Assembly: GCA_015058375.1 (NCBI GenBank)
Contig: SVCK01000114.1
Span: forward strand, 1-37,722
Direction of reading: 5' to 3'
Origin: Clostridium sp.
GTDB taxonomy: Bacteria; Bacillota; Clostridia; Clostridiales; Clostridiaceae
DNA length: 37,722 bases
Position numbers and translations under genes: made by a program. The notes beneath the pieces were generated by a model. The model had not been told where the DNA came from and ran no database searches. It saw nothing but the letters and a program-made list of their open reading frames with translations. Positions within the stretch are counted from its first letter, which is position 1. Each line of letters starts with the position of its first letter. Below, piece after piece: positions 33,160 through 37,722 of this stretch.

Positions 33160-36100
33160 TTGAAGTGTATTTTAACAAGAGTGAAAAAAACAATTGGAGT
33201 ATTAATGTGTATTATTATGTTTATGCAGTTATTAGTACCAATGGTAGCTGTAAGTGCTGATGAAAATATGGATTTTATTAAATCAGTAACATTAACAGAT
33301 TGGGATGGAAATGTTTTAACGAACAATGTGGAATTAGACTCTAATGTTATGCTTAATTTTGAATTTGAAGTTTCTAAGGCTATGAATCTAAAAGAAAATC
33401 AGGAGTATGATATATGTGTTCCTAGTGAGATATTTATTAGTGAGTTTAATATGAATATAGAAACTAAAAATGGTGAGAGTATTGGTACTTGTGTAGGTGA
33501 CCCTAGTGGGAAACTTAAAATTAAATTTAGTAAATTAGTTAGTAATGGTTCAAATGTAATAGGAAATATAAAAATAAAAACTAGATTTAATAAGGATCAA
33601 TTAGATTGTGGAGGAGATAAAGATTTAGAATTTAAACTTTTGACTAAAACAGAGAAAGTTCATATTGGGTTTCAAAATGACATTTCTAAAGTTATTAAGC
33701 CTTCAATAACTAAAGAAGGAGAATATGATCAAGATAAAAATGAAATAAATTGGACAATTAAATTTGATTGTGGTTCAAAAAAACTAAGTAATGTAATTAT
33801 TAATGATATGTTGGGGGAAAATCAAAGCTTTATAGATAATCCTGTAAAGGTAGATAATGTTCAAGCTAATAGTGATAATTATTCAGTAAAAGATAATGTG
33901 CTTGAATATAAGTTTGATGGTGAAATTTCTGGTACAAAAACTATAGTTGTAACAACAAAACCCAATTCTGAAATTTTTATAGCTAATGAAAAAAGTAAAG
34001 AAATCACTAATAATGTTAGATTATCAGCAACAGATATTGAACCATTAACTGCATCATCTAGTGTAAAAGTTCCTACTAAAGTATTAAATAAGACTGGTAA
34101 GTATATTGATAATAAAAGGATAGAATGGACAATTGAAATTTGTAATAGAGAAAATACAAGTGAAAATGTAAATGTAGTTGATGAAATTCCAGCTGGACAG
34201 GAATATGTATCAGGAACTCTTAAATATGATGGTAGCAGAAATAATGAAGCTGTTTATGATGGGGATAGTATTAGTTTCAGTAATGATGATACTTTACGTT
34301 ATGAAGGTGGCAAAGTTGTATTTAAAGGTACGCCAGAAAAATCAATAAAAATTATTTTCCAAACACAAATTATAGATGAAAGTATATTTATGAAAAATGG
34401 AAAAATATTAGTAAACAATAACGCTAAATTAACATTTGGAACAGGACTTGGAAGTGAAGATGCAAGTTCGATAATAGATACTAAATGTGAAGTTGAAGTT
34501 CCAGGAAAACTTATAGAAAAATCTAAAGGTTCTGTAAAATATAATCCTGCTACAAGGGAGCTTACTTGGAATATTGTAGTTGATAGACATTGTATTTTTT
34601 TAGAAAATCCAATTGTAAAAGATACAATAAATGATGATCAAATTTTAGTTGAAGATTCTATAGTTTTAGATGGGGAAAATGTAAGTATTAATGGCGAAGA
34701 TGTTTCTTATGACGAAAATGTTTTGACTTTTAAATTACCAAGTGGAAATAGCAAACATGTAATAGAATATAAAACAAAAGTAAAGAGTAATACTGTATAT
34801 GCAAATAATATATTTAATAAAAAATTTTATAATATAGCAAGCTTATATGCAGATAATTTAGAAGAACCTATTTCAGCTTATGCAGAGCAAAATGTTAATT
34901 CATCAGTAATAGAAAAAAAGGGTAGTTATGATTATTCTAATAATCAAATAAATTGGACTATAATAGTAAATAAAAATGCCATGAACATAAAAAATGCATC
35001 AGTAATAGATGATATATCAAAAGAACAAGAATATATTGATAATAGTTTCTCTATTAAAGATTTAAATGGAAATTACATAGCTGAAAATGGCTTTAAATAT
35101 GAAAAAGCAGATTCTAGTGATACTAAAAAAACAGGAACAATATCTTATGATTTTGGAGAGGATGAAATAAATTCCACTTATGTTATAGAGTTTAAGACTA
35201 AAATAATTGATATAAGTTTTTTTAGTGGAGATAGTTCAACTAATAAAGAAATTATCAAAAAAGTTAATAATATAGCTACTTTGAAAGGCGATATTCTTCC
35301 AAATGATATTCAGACAAAAGGAACTTGTGAAATTAAGATAGCGCCAATAACTAAAACAAGTGAGTATACTACAGGGAGTAATTATATTAAGTGGTCCATA
35401 CTAATGAATGAAAATGAATTGGATATTGGACGTGCTACCTTAGTAGATAATTTAAATAAATATTTGAAATTAGATACTTCAAGCATAAAGTTATATAAGA
35501 TTACATCTAATAAAAAAGATGAACTTCCATCTAAGAATGATGAGAGAGAAGAAGTTAATATAGATAGTGATCAAATAGAATATATCAATAATTATGATGG
35601 TTCAAATACATTAAAAGTTAAAGTTGATGATTTAAATAGTGCATATCTTTTGGAATATGTAACTTATATAGATTCAGATGTAATAACAGATGGAGTATCT
35701 TCTATTGTTAATGAAGCACATTTTGATGGAGGACTAGTATCAGGAAATTCAGCAGCATCAGCTGATAACATATTCTTTATTGAAGGTTCGGGAGTGGGTA
35801 GTTTAGAAAAAGGCTCTATATCAATAAAGAAACTTGAAGATAAAACTAATGTACCTTTAGAAGGAGTTGTATTTGCAATTTATGATGCCAAATATAATAT
35901 TTTAATTGAAAAGGCAAAAACAAATGAAGAAGGTATAGTTACTTTTGAAAATATTGGATATGGTGTTAAGTATAAGGTAAAGCAAGAAGAACCTTTGAAA
36001 GGTTATATAGAAGATGATATTGAAAAAGAATACACTATAAGTAAAGAAGAAAAAAATATGACTTATACTTGGTATGCAAAACCAATAGTGGGAAAAGTAC

Positions 36101-37530
36101 AGGTTGTTAAGCAAGATGCTGATAAAAGATATATGTTAAGTAAGGCAGAATTTGCTGTATATAAAGATGAGGATTGTGATAATCAACCTGATAGTGATAA
36201 TAGGGTTACCACATTAATTGAGGATGAATTGATTAATGGAATTTATTCATCTGAATTAAAATATGGTAAATATGTATTGAAAGAAGAGAAAGCTCCAGAA
36301 GGATATTTGAAAGATGATAAATATTATCATTTTGAAATTACTGAAGATATGAAAACAGTAAATGTTAATAATAGTAGTTCTGATAATTTTATAAATGAAG
36401 TTATTAAGGGCAAGCTTAACTTAAAATTAGTGGATGCTAGTGATAAGGAAAAGAGTTTATCATCAGCTAAATTTGCTATATATAAAGATGAAAATTGTGA
36501 TAATGAACCAGATTCAGATGCAGAAGTTATCATATTGGATGAAATTGAACTTGGAGAGTATCAAAAACAGCTTGAATATGGTAAGTATTTACTTAAAGAA
36601 ATAGAAGCACCAAAAGGTTATGTATGTGATGAAGAATATCATAAATTTGAGATTAACGAAAATGGAGAAATTGTTAATATTGATGACAATGAGATATTTA
36701 CAAATAGCCTTATAAAAGGAACAGTAAAAATAGTAAAGGTAGATAGAGATGATTATAATTTAAAACTAGATGGAGCAGAATTTGAAATTTATAGAGATAG
36801 TAATGGTAATAATGTTTTAGATGGTGAAGATTTATTTGTAGATAGTTTATCGGAATCAGTAGATGGAGTTTATACTAAATCAGATTTATATTATGGTTCA
36901 TATTTCATAAAGGAAAAAGTAGCACCAAAAGGTTATTGTACAGATTCTAATTATTATGCATTTAATATTTCTGAAAATGATAAAGTTGTTAATGTATCAA
37001 ATATTGGAGAAAATGTATTTGTTAATAGAAAAATTGTAGGAGAAGTTGTAGTAAAAATAGAAGATAAAGATAGTGATAAAGCAGTTAAAGGCGTTTTGGT
37101 TAATGTATATAATGAAAATGGAGAGTTGGTATATCAAGGAATTACTGATTCAGATGGAAAGATTAATTTTAATGGGGTAGAAGGAACATATACTTATAAG
37201 ATAGGCGATGTACCTGAAGAATATAATATAGATAGTAAAGAAGGACAAGTGTTTGTTAAAGGTGGAGAAAAGGTTGAAACTATATTTAACAAAATAATGA
37301 AACAAAAAGATGATGATAATATACAAGAAAAGATTAAACTAGTTGCTGATGAAAGTGTAGAAAAAACTAGTGACGTTATAGCAAATGATAATATTACTAA
37401 ATTAGATAAAGTAAAACAAGCTATAAAAACTGGAGACAATGCAAAAATAGGAATCTTGATAGTTATAGCTATTATTGCATTAATTGTAATACTATCGATA
37501 AATATAAGTAAAAGAAAAAATAAAATTTAA
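33160..37530 (+). CDS. Large cell-wall-anchored Cna/SpaA-type surface adhesin
   Basis: A secreted surface protein of 1,456 residues. A signal peptide (~1-35, ending AVSA) is followed by an N-terminal adhesin-like domain (~38-175), then five collagen-binding-like repeats starting near 184, 312, 451, 586 and 730, each with a G-x-Y...(I/L)xW(T/S/N)I...(V/I)xD pattern. Five Cna-B/SpaA domains (~885-1380) come next, with L-K-E-x-x-A-P-x-G-Y elements whose Lys, Glu and Asn can form isopeptide bonds. Domains 2-4 carry Asp/Asn-rich loops (such as DEDCDNQPDSD). The end has IKTGD, a hydrophobic helix and KRKNK: a sorting signal without the LP of LPXTG. The start codon is TTG 33160 or GTG 33151; GGAGGAG spacing favours TTG. 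Likely anchored by the adjacent sortase. Confidence 0.88.
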   Translation: MKCILTRVKKTIGVLMCIIMFMQLLVPMVAVSADENMDFIKSVTLTDWDGNVLTNNVELDSNVMLNFEFEVSKAMNLKENQEYDICVPSEIFISEFNMNIETKNGESIGTCVGDPSGKLKIKFSKLVSNGSNVIGNIKIKTRFNKDQLDCGGDKDLEFKLLTKTEKVHIGFQNDISKVIKPSITKEGEYDQDKNEINWTIKFDCGSKKLSNVIINDMLGENQSFIDNPVKVDNVQANSDNYSVKDNVLEYKFDGEISGTKTIVVTTKPNSEIFIANEKSKEITNNVRLSATDIEPLTASSSVKVPTKVLNKTGKYIDNKRIEWTIEICNRENTSENVNVVDEIPAGQEYVSGTLKYDGSRNNEAVYDGDSISFSNDDTLRYEGGKVVFKGTPEKSIKIIFQTQIIDESIFMKNGKILVNNNAKLTFGTGLGSEDASSIIDTKCEVEVPGKLIEKSKGSVKYNPATRELTWNIVVDRHCIFLENPIVKDTINDDQILVEDSIVLDGENVSINGEDVSYDENVLTFKLPSGNSKHVIEYKTKVKSNTVYANNIFNKKFYNIASLYADNLEEPISAYAEQNVNSSVIEKKGSYDYSNNQINWTIIVNKNAMNIKNASVIDDISKEQEYIDNSFSIKDLNGNYIAENGFKYEKADSSDTKKTGTISYDFGEDEINSTYVIEFKTKIIDISFFSGDSSTNKEIIKKVNNIATLKGDILPNDIQTKGTCEIKIAPITKTSEYTTGSNYIKWSILMNENELDIGRATLVDNLNKYLKLDTSSIKLYKITSNKKDELPSKNDEREEVNIDSDQIEYINNYDGSNTLKVKVDDLNSAYLLEYVTYIDSDVITDGVSSIVNEAHFDGGLVSGNSAASADNIFFIEGSGVGSLEKGSISIKKLEDKTNVPLEGVVFAIYDAKYNILIEKAKTNEEGIVTFENIGYGVKYKVKQEEPLKGYIEDDIEKEYTISKEEKNMTYTWYAKPIVGKVQVVKQDADKRYMLSKAEFAVYKDEDCDNQPDSDNRVTTLIEDELINGIYSSELKYGKYVLKEEKAPEGYLKDDKYYHFEITEDMKTVNVNNSSSDNFINEVIKGKLNLKLVDASDKEKSLSSAKFAIYKDENCDNEPDSDAEVIILDEIELGEYQKQLEYGKYLLKEIEAPKGYVCDEEYHKFEINENGEIVNIDDNEIFTNSLIKGTVKIVKVDRDDYNLKLDGAEFEIYRDSNGNNVLDGEDLFVDSLSESVDGVYTKSDLYYGSYFIKEKVAPKGYCTDSNYYAFNISENDKVVNVSNIGENVFVNRKIVGEVVVKIEDKDSDKAVKGVLVNVYNENGELVYQGITDSDGKINFNGVEGTYTYKIGDVPEEYNIDSKEGQVFVKGGEKVETIFNKIMKQKDDDNIQEKIKLVADESVEKTSDVIANDNITKLDKVKQAIKTGDNAKIGILIVIAIIALIVILSINISKRKNKI

Positions 37531-37582
37531 ATTTTTTCATCAATGAATATTTCACAACTATCATAGTTAATTGTAAAAAATA

Positions 37583-37622
37583 AAGGGGCTGTTGCACTAA
37601 AAAGTGTAACACCCCTTTTTGA
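37583..37622 (+). terminator. Terminator of the surface-protein gene
   Basis: A ~15-bp stem (aaggggctgttgcact with agtgtaacacccctt) and a 4-nt loop are followed by TTTTT, 52 nt past the stop codon. Confidence 0.9.
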
Positions 37623-37624
37623 TA

Positions 37625-37667
37625 TACAAAAAAATAAATCCTAACTTCCAAAAAAGTTAGGATTTAT
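37625..37667 (-). terminator. Terminator for a minus-strand gene beyond the window edge
   Basis: A perfect 14-bp stem (37634-37647 with 37654-37667) is followed on minus by a T7 run (plus 37628-37634). It implies a convergent gene starting to the right of the window. The last ~55 nt are too short to identify it. Confidence 0.7.
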
Positions 37668-37722
37668 AGTAAAATATTAATATGAAACAAACAAATATTT
37701 TACATAAAGATTATACAATTAA

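Noticed and set aside
33151-33162. GTG 33151 as the surface-protein start codon
   Set aside because: It lies only 1-3 nt after the GGAGG core, too close for normal initiation; TTG 33160 has better spacing, though this is not certain.

Overview
The window is AT-rich, low-GC Gram-positive DNA that looks chromosomal and comes from a spore-forming Clostridium sensu stricto-type organism. The signs are strong purine-rich ribosome-binding sites, T-tailed terminator hairpins, a GerA/GerB/GerC germinant receptor, YlqG/YlqH-like genes, a sortase B with a Cna-type surface protein, and A/T-ending codons throughout. The divergent placement of the germination B subunit relative to an A-C pair matches the gerK locus of Clostridium perfringens and relatives. 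The species cannot be named from this stretch. No rRNA, tRNA, CRISPR array or prophage module was seen.

Left part (1-12.5 kb): the 3' end of leuS; a ~100 bp deletion derivative of an IS256-type insertion sequence; a CHAP/peptidoglycan-binding lysin-like gene; a spermidine-synthase-fold protein; an IscA/HesB-like protein with a cysteine-rich tail; an unknown membrane protein; the small alarmone synthetase relQ; a soluble chemoreceptor-like protein with a terminator hairpin in its leader; a metallophosphoesterase; an FlhB-like/FliK-like pair (YlqH/YlqG type); tyrS; and a small P-loop protein.

Centre (12.5-22.2 kb): the most notable region, a minus-strand catabolic cluster. In transcription order it encodes a GPH-family sugar/glycoside symporter, a Gfo/Idh/MocA dehydrogenase, a TIM-barrel isomerase/epimerase-fold protein, a second TIM-barrel protein resembling the alpha subunit of C-glycoside deglycosidases, the small beta subunit (DUF6379/CGDB-like), an iron-sulfur flavoprotein with a compact cysteine motif and an added zinc ribbon, and a second Gfo/Idh/MocA dehydrogenase. 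An AraC regulator fused to a degenerate GH39-like domain lies just upstream. The gene content fits an oxidise-then-eliminate route: a glycoside is imported, its sugar is oxidised to a 3-keto form, the aglycone is released by the metal-dependent alpha/beta lyase, and the keto-sugar is reduced. The substrate is unknown. The iron-sulfur flavoprotein, the second TIM barrel and the GH39-fused regulator are the parts that go beyond the known C-deglycosylation loci as I recall them.

Right part (22.2-37.7 kb): a GAF-GGDEF diguanylate cyclase; the gerKA-gerKC operon with divergent gerKB; trpS with a near-consensus promoter; an O-antigen-ligase-like membrane protein; a small anchored protein; a 5'-end remnant of an IS256-type transposase gene; a CYTH-domain protein; deoD; a class B sortase; and a ~1,450-residue cell-wall surface protein ending in a non-canonical I-K-T-G-D sorting signal, which is probably the sortase substrate.
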